This document shows positions 11,709 to 23,187 of a stretch of 64,000 bases of DNA, piece by piece; the stretch's first letter is position 1; each line of letters begins with the position of its first letter. The stretch comes from Bisporella sp. PMI_857 (Eukaryota > Ascomycota > Leotiomycetes > Helotiales > Helotiaceae), in contig JAJSPD010000034.1 of the NCBI GenBank assembly GCA_021307315.1, forward strand, positions 62,001-126,000, read 5' to 3'. A model generated the notes under the pieces. The model saw only the letters and a program-made list of their open reading frames with translations, had not been told where the DNA came from and did no database searches. A program made the position numbers and the translations under genes.

Positions 11709-11982
11709 TCAGGTCCTACTATCATCATCCTTTTCCACCTGCACAATTCTCGGTATAGCTGCACGCAAAGCATCCTTATCTGCCTGCGTCGCCTCAAGCC
11801 CCATGTTCTTCTCTGCTTTATCTGTCAAGTAGAGACCAATTGTGCCCCACGCTAGCATTCCAGTACCTAAGACGATTCGCGTCTGTGGAGAGAGGTTGAG
11901 GAAAGAGCTGGAGTTTGTTAGTTTTGCCTTCAAGAGTCTAACGAGTGGCGTACCGGAGAATATTACGTGGATCAAGAGACAT
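11709..11982 (-). CDS. Small single-span membrane protein, probably mitochondrial
   Basis: Exons 11982-11954 and 11907-11709 give a 75-residue protein beginning MSLDPRNILRSF. The 46-nt intron has donor GTACGC, a branch-point-like ACTAAC and acceptor CCAG; without it the ATG frame stops after 14 codons. One hydrophobic segment (TRIVLGTGMLAWGTIGLYL) is followed by a charged tail (DKAEKNMGLEATQADKDALR), the layout of small inner-membrane microproteins. I do not recognise a named family. The gene is divergent from the F-box gene at 12596. The conserved-looking frame and the coherent splice site make it likely real, but function is unknown. Confidence 0.6.
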
Positions 11983-12595
11983 TGCGATGGCTGGATTTTA
12001 ACGATGGAAGTATTGTGAAAGCAATAAACGCAGAAGGGAGTAGGAAACCGTGCAAATGGGAGGAAAGGTAAGTGAAAGCCTGAGCCGCAGACAGGTCTTG
12101 GCATCTCGACGCCCCCACTTTTACCTGGATTTATCAAGGTGCATCACTACAATATATAGTGTACTATCAGAGACGTTCACAAGTTCATATATTATAATGT
12201 AATGCTTCTCTATCTGCGTATGCTTTAGCCTAAATACCACAATACTCAAATATATAAACGCCCCTCCTTTCCTCCTTCCTTCTAAAGGGAACGATCTATT
12301 ACACATAGTCAAGGATCCCAAAATCAGGGTGAGCGCAGTAACGACTGAGGTCTGGTGGTCAACCTTTCAAAACTCCGGCTTACCTTAAGAGTTGCTTCGG
12401 TGCTTTATTACCTATCATTTCTCGATAAATCCGCCACTTCCGGCAAAGTTTGAATCCTCCTCTGATAATTCATCAGATCGTCAATTCGTCTCGCCCGCCA
12501 TCTAAGGCGGCCTCCTCTAAGTTCTGAGCAAACTCATTCAGCATTTGACCTCGTAAGCTACGAACAAGTATCTTGGAAGGGCTAGAAACAAGAAA
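11983..12595. promoter_or_regulatory. Divergent promoter region, microprotein and F-box gene
   Basis: No coding-like frame. The 613 bases must hold both promoters; no motif could be assigned. Confidence 0.4.
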
Positions 12596-13828
12596 ATGGA
12601 GAATCTTCCCATCGAACTCCGGCAGAACATTCTTCAGTATGTGGATCTTTCATCTCTAAAAGCTATTCGCCAGACTTCAAAAGCATGGGCAGACCTGGGA
12701 GAAGAATACCTTATATCCCCCTCCTTCACAGCCCTCCCATGCCGCAGTGATATGGACCGTCTCCTGTCCATTTCTAAGCATCCAAAGCTCTCCTACCGCG
12801 TACAATCCGTAACGATCAATCTAGGAGAGGTTAACGAGTACCATGCTCGCCATAACATATATTTCCAAAATTACATGCGGGAATATGAAGGTCGAGTACA
12901 AGCCCAGGAGGAAACTTGGCAAGCGTACAGCCATCTCAAAGTACTCAAGGAAATGCATCTTCCTGATTGCTGTGAGGAAAGTCGATTGGCCAGGATATTT
13001 GCATCTCTGCCCAATCTCATTGCTATAAATGTCACCCTCATGACCTACCCATTCTCCTCTTCTAGTTCCAGTTCTCTTGAAAAGATCTGGGCCATCCCAT
13101 CAAGCCGCCTTCTTCCGCGTGTCGCAACCAACGAGCGATTTACGGCGATCCTGTCATCTCTCACAACAAGTCGTCTCCATACCCTCACCCACGACCGCCT
13201 CCCTTTCGAGTTCTTCGCCCAGAAAGCACAACTCATATCTCTATTCGCCTCAGTTTTCCAACCTCTCACCACCCTCAACCTAGCCTTGGACTACAGCGAC
13301 ATGCCCAACGATCTCCACTTCCCGCAAGCCTTCCAAAACCTCGCCCACTGCCTGCGCGGCACCACTTCTCTCCAGACACTATCTCTCACCTTCCTCTCTC
13401 GCAAAAAGATCTCCATCTCGCCACTTCTTTCTGCTTTACGATCCTCGGAGCCTATGCTTGCGGAACTCTCGAGCCTGACTCTGGGAGGCATTACGGCCAC
13501 CGAGAGCGAGCTCTCCCTTTTTTTAGGATCACTGCACGGTCTCAAGCATCTGCAGCTCGGCACTATAGGACTGCGAGCTCCGCATCAGCCAGTCAATGGT
13601 GGTCTGCAACTGCGTGAAGGGTCATTCTACGACCTGATTGCAAATGTGAAGAGTCAGCTTAATTTGGATCGTTTTGAGGCTATAGGTGACCTTAAAGCGT
13701 GGCCGAATGACGAGAGATGTAAGTCAAAGAAGGACTCGCCGGCTGTCGAGAATATACTGCACTTCTCAGAAGGATCGTTCTCTTCCAGCCATCCAGATAC
13801 ACCATTTTACGTGAGAAAAGCTGACTAG
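12596..13828 (+). CDS. F-box protein with leucine-rich C-terminal part
   Basis: A single 410-residue exon. Residues 1-31 form an F-box (LPIELRQNILQYVDLSSLKA, then IRQTSKAW), the Skp1-binding motif of SCF ubiquitin ligase receptors. The rest is rich in leucine with irregular LRR-like spacing (for example TTLNLALDYSDMP, TSLQTLSLTFLS, ELSSLTLGGI, LKHLQLGTIGL), which would be the substrate-binding part. Serine runs occur near residues 155-163. Filamentous fungi carry many such divergent F-box proteins, and neither the substrate nor a named orthologue can be given. Confidence 0.75.
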   Translation: MENLPIELRQNILQYVDLSSLKAIRQTSKAWADLGEEYLISPSFTALPCRSDMDRLLSISKHPKLSYRVQSVTINLGEVNEYHARHNIYFQNYMREYEGRVQAQEETWQAYSHLKVLKEMHLPDCCEESRLARIFASLPNLIAINVTLMTYPFSSSSSSSLEKIWAIPSSRLLPRVATNERFTAILSSLTTSRLHTLTHDRLPFEFFAQKAQLISLFASVFQPLTTLNLALDYSDMPNDLHFPQAFQNLAHCLRGTTSLQTLSLTFLSRKKISISPLLSALRSSEPMLAELSSLTLGGITATESELSLFLGSLHGLKHLQLGTIGLRAPHQPVNGGLQLREGSFYDLIANVKSQLNLDRFEAIGDLKAWPNDERCKSKKDSPAVENILHFSEGSFSSSHPDTPFYVRKAD

Positions 13829-14168
13829 CAACCAGGGATTCTTGAGGCCTTGGTGCCTATAGAAGATCTAAAGTTGTACGCTTCGCAATATATCATAGAT
13901 GAATAGTATAGAACACACTTATTTTAGACAGCAGACGAAGATTTGTAGGTGGACCTTATCCACGACGAAGAGACGATTCAAATTATTTCAGCAGCTGCAG
14001 ATTACTGGGTGTATTTATCACATATATAACGTAGTCATGAATGATGAAGCAAGAGCCTTTCATTTCTCGTAGATGGCGAATCTCTCTTGAATGCATAGCA
14101 ACGCTCGTGATATACTTCTTTTCCAGAACGCCGAACCAGAACTAAGAAACAATCTATAAGATAGAGAT
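13829..14168. other. Convergent 3' regions of the F-box gene and NOG1
   Basis: Some 340 AT-rich bases between two converging genes, expected to hold both polyadenylation regions. Nothing else is seen. Confidence 0.5.
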
Positions 14169-16242
14169 CTAGCGACTTTGCGTCTTACCCATGCCTCTCT
14201 TTCCGGAAAACTGCATGTTATGTTAGTGAGCGCCAGACATCCATAAGAAACACGGAAACATACCAAATGCTTTGGCATAGCCGCAGCGACATGTCTATCA
14301 GCCTCACCCTGTCTCGCCATACGGTTCATCTTCCTCTGACTCAACTTCTGCGCCCGCTCGGCTTTCGTCCTGGCAACCTCATTCGTGACACCATCATCAC
14401 GTCTATTGCTCTGACTTCTTGCTCTGCTCTTCGCGCGCATCTTGGCCTCATACGCTGGATCGTCAACATCCATAGCGTCTTCCGTGGTGCCTCTACTCCT
14501 TGCCACACTCCGGCCCCTAGATTGCGATCTCGCACGAGCACCTAGACTCCTAGTGTCCAAACCGAGTTGATCAAGATGGTCTTCCATGTCGGTAAGATTC
14601 TTGCGGAGCTTTGTGCGCGGAATAATGGCGCGGTTCTTGAGGGACTTTCTCATCTTTGCTTCGTTTTTGATGAGTTGTCTCTTCTCGCGGATCAATTCTG
14701 CCTTCATGCGGATCTCAGCCTCTCCATCGTCCTCAATCTCTTCCTCCGAGTCGTAGAATCCCTCGGCCTCGAGTCTCTCTTCCTCTTCCTCCAGTGCCAT
14801 CATCTTCTGCTCAATATCCGGGTCGATAAAGTCATAGACGTTCTTTCCATCAAAGAACTCAGGGATCTTGTCGTGCTTCCACTCGTCGTTTTCAAGTAGG
14901 TATTTGTCTTTTAGATCAACATTATATACACCAGCACCACCTTGCTCTTCTTCGATATCTCGGGCAAGCTTGCGGCGGTCTGGATCGTTCTTGTCATACT
15001 TCTTCATCTGCTTGACTGCTTCTGGAATAAAAGGCTCCAGGACTTTGCCGTCCATTGGACGTGCAACATGGATTCTGTTGAGAACATCTCCTAATCTGCC
15101 ACCAACCGCACCACTGCTGCTGTTTGTTCCGGCCTTGAGCTTCTGTGCAACTCTGTCAGCAATCAATCGCTCACAAGCTGCGTTCTTGACATCTTGAACA
15201 CCCTCCTCGGTCGTACACGACAATTGAAGAAGCTCGACATCGCCAGGCTTCAACAAAGCCTGAAGCTTTGCCTGTCGCTCCTCATCTAGGTCTTCTGGTC
15301 TTGTAACATCAATTTTGTTAATGACAATGAAAACCAATTTGTTGGCAAACAGAGGCTTTATACTTTCGTACAGGCTGATTTGAGCTTCGACAGTATAGCC
15401 GCATTGCTCAGAAAGATCCATAAAATATAAAATTGCTGATCGAAGATGAGCGATTGCTGTTATAGACTGCATCTCAATAGTATTCATTTCTTCTAGCGGG
15501 TGGTCCAGAATTCCAGGTGTATCGATTGCCTGGAATCGTAGATACTTGTAGTCGAAATGTCCGACGAACAAACTCTTGGTTGTGAAGGCATATGGCTGAA
15601 CATCTACATCTGCTCTCGTAACGCTCTTTAAGAAACTCGATTTTCCAACATTAGGATAACCACAAATAAGCAATGTTCTTGTGTTTGGATCGATCGAAGG
15701 GAGACGCCCGAGATGCTGACGGACTTGGTCGAGATAAAGAAGGGGATCTTTCAGTCTTCGGCATATTGTGGCCATTCGTCCCAACGCCGCCCGCTTAAGC
15801 TGCTTACACTGGAAAAGTGACTGCGCATACTTAAGAAGTCGGACATAATCTCTTGACACAATTTCAATCAAGTGTTTTGCGGTGGATATCTGACCGAGGG
15901 CAATTCGAAAGTGGTCTTTGTCATATAGGGTGTTCAATAGAGCGGAGTGGAAAGGATGGATGTCTTGGAGGCGGGGGAAGCCATCTAAGATTGCAGAGAA
16001 TTTCTCTGCAAATGTCTCAGCTGTAAACTTGACTTTTCGCGTGTAGAAATCTATCATATCATTAATTAGCCATCCATCCACACTCGAAAATTGTGGGTAG
16101 AATTTGCCGCACTTCTAATTCTGCTTATCTGGAATCCTGCTCGAATCTGTGTAGGCAGCCGTCTTTGTGTTCGGCTCAAAACAATATCCAAAAACTCCTG
16201 CGATGTAGGCACCGGCTGGATATCTTTCCAGGTGGTCTTCAT
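14169..16242 (-). CDS. NOG1: Nucleolar GTP-binding protein 1
   Basis: Exons 16242-16113, 16050-14264 and 14210-14169 give 652 residues, close to the yeast protein. Nog1 is a GTPase that rides on pre-60S ribosomal particles in the nucleolus and threads its C-terminus through the exit tunnel. The N-terminal domain begins [12 protein letters not shown] and contains [10 protein letters not shown]; the G domain shows G1 [10 protein letters not shown]3 DTPG (AIDTPGILD) and G4 NKID ([16 protein letters not shown]). The C-terminal part has [20 protein letters not shown], acidic runs and a basic tail. The last exon codes only [13 protein letters not shown], the invariant family ending, which confirms the final 53-nt intron. 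The splice at codon 44 yields an asparagine where many relatives have alanine. Confidence 0.95.
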
Positions 16243-16824
16243 GGTGAGCACAGTTTGTGTTGGCGACTGGAATTGTTGCAATGCCACCAACTCAAAATTT
16301 TGAGGTTAACAGGTGAAGAAATTCATATTATGCCAAGACGCTAGGCTAGAAAATAATTCTTATCGGTTAACCTTATCGTTATCGGCGATAAACCCCACCA
16401 ACCCACCCTTCGCCTTGCTTCCACCACCACGTGAAGGAAAGTGGAAGAGAAGATTAGAGAACATAGAGATACTTAGAAAACCCGGCTAAATTATTTGCCT
16501 ATGCGGCCGTGTTCCATCTGAATTTGAGCTTGGAAAATGTGAACAGGCAGGTAACCATGAATTCCCATTTAGCTTGACGACATTGGATCAACAGCAACTG
16601 GTCAATGTTGAGATGGAAAGATGCAATGTAGAATTGAAAGAAACTTCGTTTTCCATTCTTTAAGGTTAGTTAGGTTGCTATGCTAGGTGCTATTTGGACG
16701 ACCACAGCTTGATTGATCTCTCCTGGAAGACACCAAAACCCTTCGATAGATTCAACTCCAAAGCCCAGCAACAGCCTAAAATTGGGTATCGTTATGAGCA
16801 AACCGTACGCCGCATGACAAGGCC
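16243..16824. promoter_or_regulatory. NOG1 upstream region with GATA-like cluster and E-box
   Basis: Four copies of TTATCG or its complement CGATAA lie at 16360-16365, 16373-16378, 16379-16384 and 16386-16391; the last two form a 13-base palindrome. They sit 118-150 bases upstream of the NOG1 start. A CACGTG E-box is at 16428-16433. A role in ribosome-biogenesis control is inferred from position only. The remainder to 16824 holds the 3' region of the acetyltransferase gene. Confidence 0.45.
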
Positions 16825-18203
16825 TTAACCGTATGCTGCTCTTGCTTCCACTGCTTTCAGATCAAATGCCATATCGGACCATCCTCCCCCACCAAATTGG
16901 CAGTTGCTTTTGCCCTTATTGTTCCATCCTAATTTCTGGTACCATGGAACCATATGCTATCCATTATTAGCCTCAAACGTGATAGCCTATCCTGGGGTCA
17001 TCATTTACATCATGCGCAATCAGTGCTAATCTGTCAGCAATGCCGGCTCCATTCATCTGCTGCATATAAGCAAGCATTAAAATTCTACCGAGACCGCCGC
17101 CTTGGAACTCTGGTAGAACAGCGACAGAGTGGAGGACTATTGTACGGCCATCTTCTTGGTGCCCAAGCTCTGATGGAACCGGCTTTTCAGAGTTCCAGTC
17201 CTTTGGATAGTCCATAGAGACACTAAAGAGAAATAACTGTCAGCCGGCGACTTCTAGAAGGGGTTTTGTGCTTAAAGAGCCTTGCCCCACTCAGAGGGAT
17301 TCATCCTAAGTGTAAAACAATTTGCTGTTGAAATCTTCAGAAGAGTGTAAGTAATATCAGAGACATACTCTGTGACAAGTGGAGTTGTTGCCTTTGTAGA
17401 CACTATGTGTCCTACCAGAACACTAATCGCTCCATTCTCTCGGGTTGTTTCAACGGGCTTTCCTGTAGAACGAGAATCAGAAGCTGGATGCAAAGGATTT
17501 TGCAGATTCAATCATTCTGGATATGTTATATGGGATTCATCTTCAATCCAGCATTCGGCGGAATCCTAGGACGAGCAAAAATGAAAGACTTACCCGTTGC
17601 TAGAGTCTCCGCCTTGATATCAGAACCTGGAACGATTGTGATGAAGATGCCTACACAACAGGATTGGGATTAGCTGCAAATTGATCCTTGCTCTAAAGAC
17701 ATTGGAAGGTAGAAAATAATGCCCACCAAGGCACAGCTCTCCACACTTGCTCAGTCGATACAATAGCTTCGAAATGTCAGTGATGAGATGGTAATTTGAG
17801 GGATGACAGGACAAACCTTTTCTCGAGTTGCTCTATCCCTCGGATCAGAGAACGCTGCATTCTCAAGGGCTTCAACAGAGTCTATGTCAGAAACGGTAAG
17901 AGGTCTTGTGTAGGGATTTAGGTTGGGTTTTTGGTTGGTTTTCTGCTCGTCGTATGGCAAGATCACAAAGTTTTGTTCCGAATCGCCTGGCCTCGTAGGA
18001 CTCTGAGAGAGCCTGTTCGGACTTTCTGTCAATGGTACCACAGAGGGCTTCTCTCCTTCCAAGTCACGAGGCATCGTGTTGTTGGTGTTAGTGTTTGATC
18101 TGCGGTTCTGGGGCTTCAGCGTTGCGGGAGGTCTATTTTGGGCTCTGAGCAGTGGTTGAGAATGCTGAAGGACGCGTATGATTGATCTTTCAGCCTCGTT
18201 CAT
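16825..18203 (-). CDS. GNAT acetyltransferase, arylalkylamine/polyamine type
   Basis: Six exons (18203-17817, 17766-17727, 17650-17594, 17462-17369, 17222-17009, 16956-16825) join in frame to 307 residues. The GNAT fold is clear: YRLSKCGELCLGIF, ETLATGKPVETTR, SVLVGHIVSTK, then motif A with HSVAVLPEFQGGGLGRILML, the acetyl-CoA loop, and the end GKSNCQFGGGGWSDMAFDL. This matches the fungal group related to arylalkylamine N-acetyltransferase and yeast Paa1, which acetylates polyamines or arylalkylamines with acetyl-CoA. The first 100 residues are proline/asparagine-rich and low complexity; an in-frame ATG at 18074 is an alternative start. The intron 17368-17223 contains an open in-frame-looking cassette that was left out because skipping it restores the conserved TD.SMDYP junction. 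Confidence 0.85.
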
Positions 18204-19239
18204 TAATGCGTTCTATATTATAAAGCAGTGTGGAGTAGGTGCAAACTTTATTCAGTTGTTTTGGCAGGTGAGAGGCCTCGATCTAGTGAGGCGTCGCGTG
18301 GTGACGTTGTTGGCTTCCACAGCCTCGCTGAAGGGTCATGCAAGTGGCAAGAAAGATACATAAGACGGAAAATACACCAGATATTTATGATCCAGGTTCC
18401 ATTTTGCACAACTGATATTCAGAGCCCGCCTGTTGTCTATTACCTAGGAACATTCAAGATACTCTCCATAGGCAGAAACTATCCATTTCTCTGACCCTGC
18501 AAATTCGAGTAAGGATGTTGTTTGACCATGCGGGGTTGGCGCTTGACCAGATCAGCTCCGTATCTTAGCTTGTCAACACTATTAAGGTTATCTGAGGATA
18601 TAATTCGATATAATATTGCCCCCCGCATGGACATGGACATGGAGATGGACTTCACCATAAAGTACCATGTGGAATCTGTCCCAATATGTTATGCTATATC
18701 TTCTCATTTATAAACAAAACCTCCTTCCCGGAAGTCATGGGATATTCGTAACGTTTGTTTCGAGATGATTCCACTAGTTCTAGCCTAAGCAAGGAAGCTT
18801 ACTGTATAAATCGACCCTGTATCTTAATGTAACCTCAACCAGGCCTTGGACATGATATCTCAGCCTCGTCATCTTCACATCTGCCTCTTCCAAACCCCAC
18901 CATCGAAATTAAAATTCTTCTTCCTGCAAATCTCCCTCCTCCAAAATCTCAAGAGGCTTATATTCTTAACCTCTGAGCAACTGTTAACTATTGCTCTGTA
19001 TCCACTGCGTGTTCCCTTAGTATCAAGTCGAACTCACCGACACCAGTCGTGCGCGTTTACAAAATGTTGGTACCTACGTTTTACCTATCTTCTGCATGTC
19101 CACGGCAGTGGGCAGTGTGATATTTGCATGTTGATATATCTCTTATCATTCTTTCCTGCAGTTATGTGGCAAAAATGCTCAGAAAGAGAATGGATATCCC
19201 GGTTTATGCATAGGACCTATATTAACAGTCTTTTTTTAG
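18204..19239. promoter_or_regulatory. Divergent upstream region of the acetyltransferase and DDI1
   Basis: About 1 kb between divergent genes. It must contain the first exon of DDI1, at least the first two bases of its start codon, and its leader intron ending at 19239. A long open frame at 18846-19403 has no family look and crosses the DDI1 splice site, so it was not called. Confidence 0.45.
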
Positions 19240-20593
19240 GCGTATCACACTCACTATCACAGCTCCTACGCACGAAGATGCTGACCTCCTTTCCCTCGAA
19301 ATTCATCCAGACACTACTGTTGGTGTTCTCAAGGAATCTGTCCAAGCCGAAGCACAGATCTCAAAGACATCCCAACACCTCTACCATAATGGCCGCCTTT
19401 TGACAGATGATTCGAAGACAATGGAGCAGCTACAGATTGGGGATGGGGAGATGCTGGCATTGCATGTGCGAGAGATGGCGGGAGCAACTGGAGTACCAGC
19501 GAGACAACATCCACAAGCGGCGCGTCAGCAGGCGAGTGCACGAGCGGGACACTCAGAAGCAGAAGCAGATCCAGAGACCCTGCGCTTGCGACTGCTTGGA
19601 GATCCTGCGATGAGGCAACATACTTTAAATATGAGGCCAGAGCTTGCGAATGTTATCGAGGATCCAGTACGATTTGCACAAGCAATTCGTGCCATGCAGA
19701 ACCAGGAACGAGAAGAACAGGCGCGGCGGAGGCAGCAAATTGCAGACCTCAATGCGGACCCATTTGACGTCGATGCCCAGATGAAGATTCATGAGATGAT
19801 TCGGGAGGAGCGTGTACAGGAGAATTTACAAAATGCTATCGAACACAATCCGGAAGGCAGGTTACCCCGTTATTGTGAAAGGATTCACGCTAACTATCGC
19901 ATAGTATTCGGCAGAGTTCACATGCTCTATATCGATGTGGAAGTCAATGACCATAAAGTTAAGGCATTCGTTGATTCAGGAGCTCAAGCAACTATCATGT
20001 CACCAGCCTGCGCCGAGACTTGTGGTATAATGAGACTTGTTGACAAGCGGTTCGCGGGTATCGCACGAGGTGTAGGCACAGCCAATATTCTAGGACGAGT
20101 ACATTCAGCTCAAATCAAGATTGGAAATCTGTTTCTGCCTTGCAGCTTTACGGTGATGGAGGGAAAGGATGTAGATCTACTCCTTGGACTTGACATGCTG
20201 AAGCGATACCAAGCCTCGATAGATCTTTCGAAAGATAGGCTCATCATCCAGGGCGAAGAGGTTCCATTCTTAGGTGAGGCGGATATACCAAAGTTTATGG
20301 AGGAGGAAAGGGCTGCAGAACCAAAAGTTGCTGGTCCCGGAGGAACAACAGTGGGGGGACGAAGTGGTGTTGTATCAGTGCCATCTAATTCACCTGCGCC
20401 TCCTGTTAACTCTGCTGGACCAAGCGCTCCACCCCGTCAAGCTGCACCACAACAACCTCGGCAACCTGCCTTCGCCCCTGAGTCGATAGAACAATTAACG
20501 GCCTTGGGGTTTACAAGGGAAGATGCCATCAATGCTCTTAGAGTCTGTGATGGAAATGTTGAGTACGCTGCCGCATTTCTATTCCAGCAATGA
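19240..20593 (+). CDS. DDI1: DNA damage-inducible protein 1 (ubiquitin receptor/aspartic protease)
   Basis: The main exon runs from an acceptor (T-run then AG at 19238-19239) to the stop at 20591-20593, coding residues 2-451. Ddi1 shuttles ubiquitinated substrates to the proteasome and is a retroviral-type aspartic protease. Domains in order: an N-terminal ubiquitin-like domain (LLSLEIHPDTTVGVLKESV), a helical region, the protease domain with catalytic FVDSGAQATIM (aspartate near 246) and LLLGLDMLKRY, and a C-terminal UBA domain (SIEQLTALGFTREDAINALR). The exon starts with G then CGT-ATC-ACA, so the known beginning MRIT requires AT from an upstream exon; that exon could not be fixed. It converges on RRP8. 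Confidence 0.9.
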
Positions 20594-20875
20594 GTAATAT
20601 ATTAAGGGATCGGCGCTTGGGACGGTAGATAGCATATGGATGGGCAGAAGGCTGAGCATTGCATGCATGTAGTATATGGCGTTTATATAGCGAGTGTAGG
20701 TTTCAGCAACTGTAATTCATTGCTGGAATCTCCTTGGGTTACTGCACGAACAAAATATCGAAACCTTCCACCATCGACCACGATTTTAGTTACATTTTCG
20801 CAAGTGTAAAACGATCAACCCTTGATTTCGGAATGATTAATTCAATTTCATCATGTCCAAGAATAAATGTTTGTT

Positions 20876-22378
20876 CTATCTGAGCTTATACACACAAGGC
20901 TTGAGTGCTCCAGCTTCGCTCGACAGAGGGACGTCTTCTTCATCCACAGGTTTTGGTTTCTTCTTCCAAGTATCCAATCCAATTTTCTCCATTCCCTTCG
21001 GCACCGGTACACACTTACCCTTGACCGGCGTCAAGCCCTTGACAAAATGCATCTTGACAAACATTCGATTCCTTAGATCGACTTCTCCTTGCAGCACAAA
21101 ACCTCTCTTCCTCAGTACCTCCACAAAAGCAGAGACATCCGTCTCCTGCTTGCTGTCTTCCTGCCCATCAACCTCTACTGCCAGGTCTTTTTCGTCATTT
21201 TCCTCTTCCAGTCGCTTTGTCTGATGTTTGTCAAGTTTCCTACGATTGCCCACCGAATGCTCAACTCGGCCTCCCTTGCCGCCAACACGACCAAATCGAC
21301 TTTTGATCTCGGCAACCCAAAGCTCTCCTTTCCAGTGCAGAACCCTATAAGCTTCTTCCACGAAATCAATCCAGTTCGTTCCCATAAGCGCCAAACAGAA
21401 GATGGCAATATCAACACTGTCATCCTTGAGCGGGAGATTCGCTATATCTGCCCTGGTAACGAGAGGGCTTGGGCTCTGGAGATCATAGCTGTAGATCTTA
21501 ATATTGAGGTTCTTGGTATCTGGTTGGAGACCGCCCGCAAGACCTGCGTCGCCACATCCTAGGTCTGCAATGTGGCATGTACCGGCAGTGCGAGGAAGAG
21601 GCTTACCTCCCGTGTTCTCAACGGGCGCCTTGCCACGATTGTCACGACGTATCTTCCCCCGAGCACGAATTTGAGCCATGTATCCATCGACAGGATTTTC
21701 CGGCCAAACCTCTACCTGTCTTCGAAAACCCTCATGGTATTCCTGAAACATTTCTGGATTCTCATGGAAGAGCTCGAGGGAGCGCGCAGAGGGAGTGGTG
21801 TAAAGGGTTTGGTTGAGGTAGCGAAAGCGGGCAGATATAAGTTTCTGTCTCATGGCAGCTTGGAGCGGTGTCAACTGAGCAGCGGCCTTCGGTGCTGTGA
21901 CGTTCGACCTCGTAGTAACTTGCGCCTCAACAGCTGTGGTGTTGCTGGGATCATCTTTGGCTTTAGCTTTAGCCTTAATTTCCCTCTTCTTTTCCTTCAG
22001 AGTCTTCAGCTTCTTTGTTTTGTGGCTGGGCTTGTTCTCTACTTCTGTCTCTACCTCTGGAACCGATTTTGCTTCCTCAGAGTCCTGCAGAACCTTCTGC
22101 CGCTTCTGGCTCTTAGAATCCTTGCTATTAGACTTCCCCTCTTGTTTCAATTTTGTCTTCCCTTCAATCACCTTCTCCCATAGTTCAGAGAGGTTCGTAC
22201 TATCCACTTCTTGTACTATAGGCTTCCCGTGATGCCGTTTGCGCTTCTTCTCGTTCGCTTTCGCATCTTCCTCTGGTGTTACAGGAACAATCGCCTTTTT
22301 CGTAATCGGGTCAACGGGAAGCGCAGTTTGAGTCTTAAGATTACTTGATGAGACTGACCAGCCTGGAACAGCGAACAT
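20876..22378 (-). CDS. RRP8: 25S rRNA adenine-N1 methyltransferase Rrp8
   Basis: A single exon of 500 residues starting MFAVPGWSV, the conserved beginning of fungal Rrp8; the frame is open for 30 more codons upstream but these have no family character. Rrp8 is the nucleolar enzyme that makes m1A in 25S rRNA. The first half is lysine-rich and disordered (KKRKRHHGKP and several KK runs). The C-terminal Rossmann-like methyltransferase domain shows HIADLGCGDAGLAGG (SAM motif I), VDIAIFCLALMGTNW and VLHWKGELWVAEIKSRF. It converges with DDI1 with about 280 bases between stops. Confidence 0.9.
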   Translation of the reverse strand: MFAVPGWSVSSSNLKTQTALPVDPITKKAIVPVTPEEDAKANEKKRKRHHGKPIVQEVDSTNLSELWEKVIEGKTKLKQEGKSNSKDSKSQKRQKVLQDSEEAKSVPEVETEVENKPSHKTKKLKTLKEKKREIKAKAKAKDDPSNTTAVEAQVTTRSNVTAPKAAAQLTPLQAAMRQKLISARFRYLNQTLYTTPSARSLELFHENPEMFQEYHEGFRRQVEVWPENPVDGYMAQIRARGKIRRDNRGKAPVENTGGKPLPRTAGTCHIADLGCGDAGLAGGLQPDTKNLNIKIYSYDLQSPSPLVTRADIANLPLKDDSVDIAIFCLALMGTNWIDFVEEAYRVLHWKGELWVAEIKSRFGRVGGKGGRVEHSVGNRRKLDKHQTKRLEEENDEKDLAVEVDGQEDSKQETDVSAFVEVLRKRGFVLQGEVDLRNRMFVKMHFVKGLTPVKGKCVPVPKGMEKIGLDTWKKKPKPVDEEDVPLSSEAGALKPCVYKLR

Positions 22379-23187
22379 TTTGACCGTTGTGCCGCCTACA
22401 ATAGAACAAGAAATTGGACGTGGTAAGCGTTTGCTAGGTGCCCCGCAAAAAACTTTAAAGTGGGCCAAGAGTCATGAAAACTTATCCTCGCCTCCAGAAC
22501 GGCGAAGCTTCTTTCCAAATTCAATCAACCTTTGGCCACCATTTATGAATCCTTGGTAATAATTATTTGGCATTGCTTGTAGAAACGTGTGCGGAGCTAT
22601 CGTGATTTGTTCGGACAATCTAAAGGTCACGCTATGTTGTGGCCTATCTTGTGGCTACAAAATTGCTAGGTTTTGATGTATTATTTTTTGTATTACATGT
22701 ATTCTTTCCTGACCTTGTTCCTTTTTGGACAAGATATAGCCAGCTTTGTGTAGTCTAGTGACTATGGGTCCAAATATTTAGTCGAACTTGGTCACTAAAC
22801 GATCAAGTTATTGTACTTATGATCATTGATTAGCATCGAGTGTGGCGAACTCATCATGTCCCTGATTCTTGAATTTGCTTTATGAGTCCGTCTTCTCGAG
22901 AGAACAGATAAAGAGAGTAGTAGTAAACTCTCATTTTCAGCGGAAGTCCCACCGCCGTGTCAAGCAGGAGTTAGATTATCCGGCCGCTTACTTGGCACCA
23001 ATACCTAAGCATTTGGCTTTAAATATGTTATATGATCTGTGTCTGTTCAAATTCTGTATAAGTCACGACTATTCTACTGGAAGATTAATCTCTGCTTGCA
23101 CTTTACTGACGTGACGCCTCGACATCAAGAGCCTGAAATATCACACTTCAGTCCAAGTTCAGCTATGTCGAAGGCATACATGGGATT
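22379..23187. other. RRP8 upstream region and gene-free DNA
   Basis: The minus-strand promoter of RRP8 should lie next to 22379; a possible leader-intron acceptor (TATTGTAG) is just upstream of its start. Farther right the DNA is AT-rich with only short unremarkable frames. Confidence 0.4.

Noticed and set aside
18846..19403. 185-codon plus-strand open frame
   Set aside because: It runs through the DDI1 leader and into its ubiquitin-like exon in another frame; the DDI1 reading is clearly the real one.
22379..22468. N-terminal extension of RRP8 (30 codons)
   Set aside because: The conserved start is MFAVPGWSV; the extension lacks family similarity and a leader-intron acceptor lies just before the ATG.
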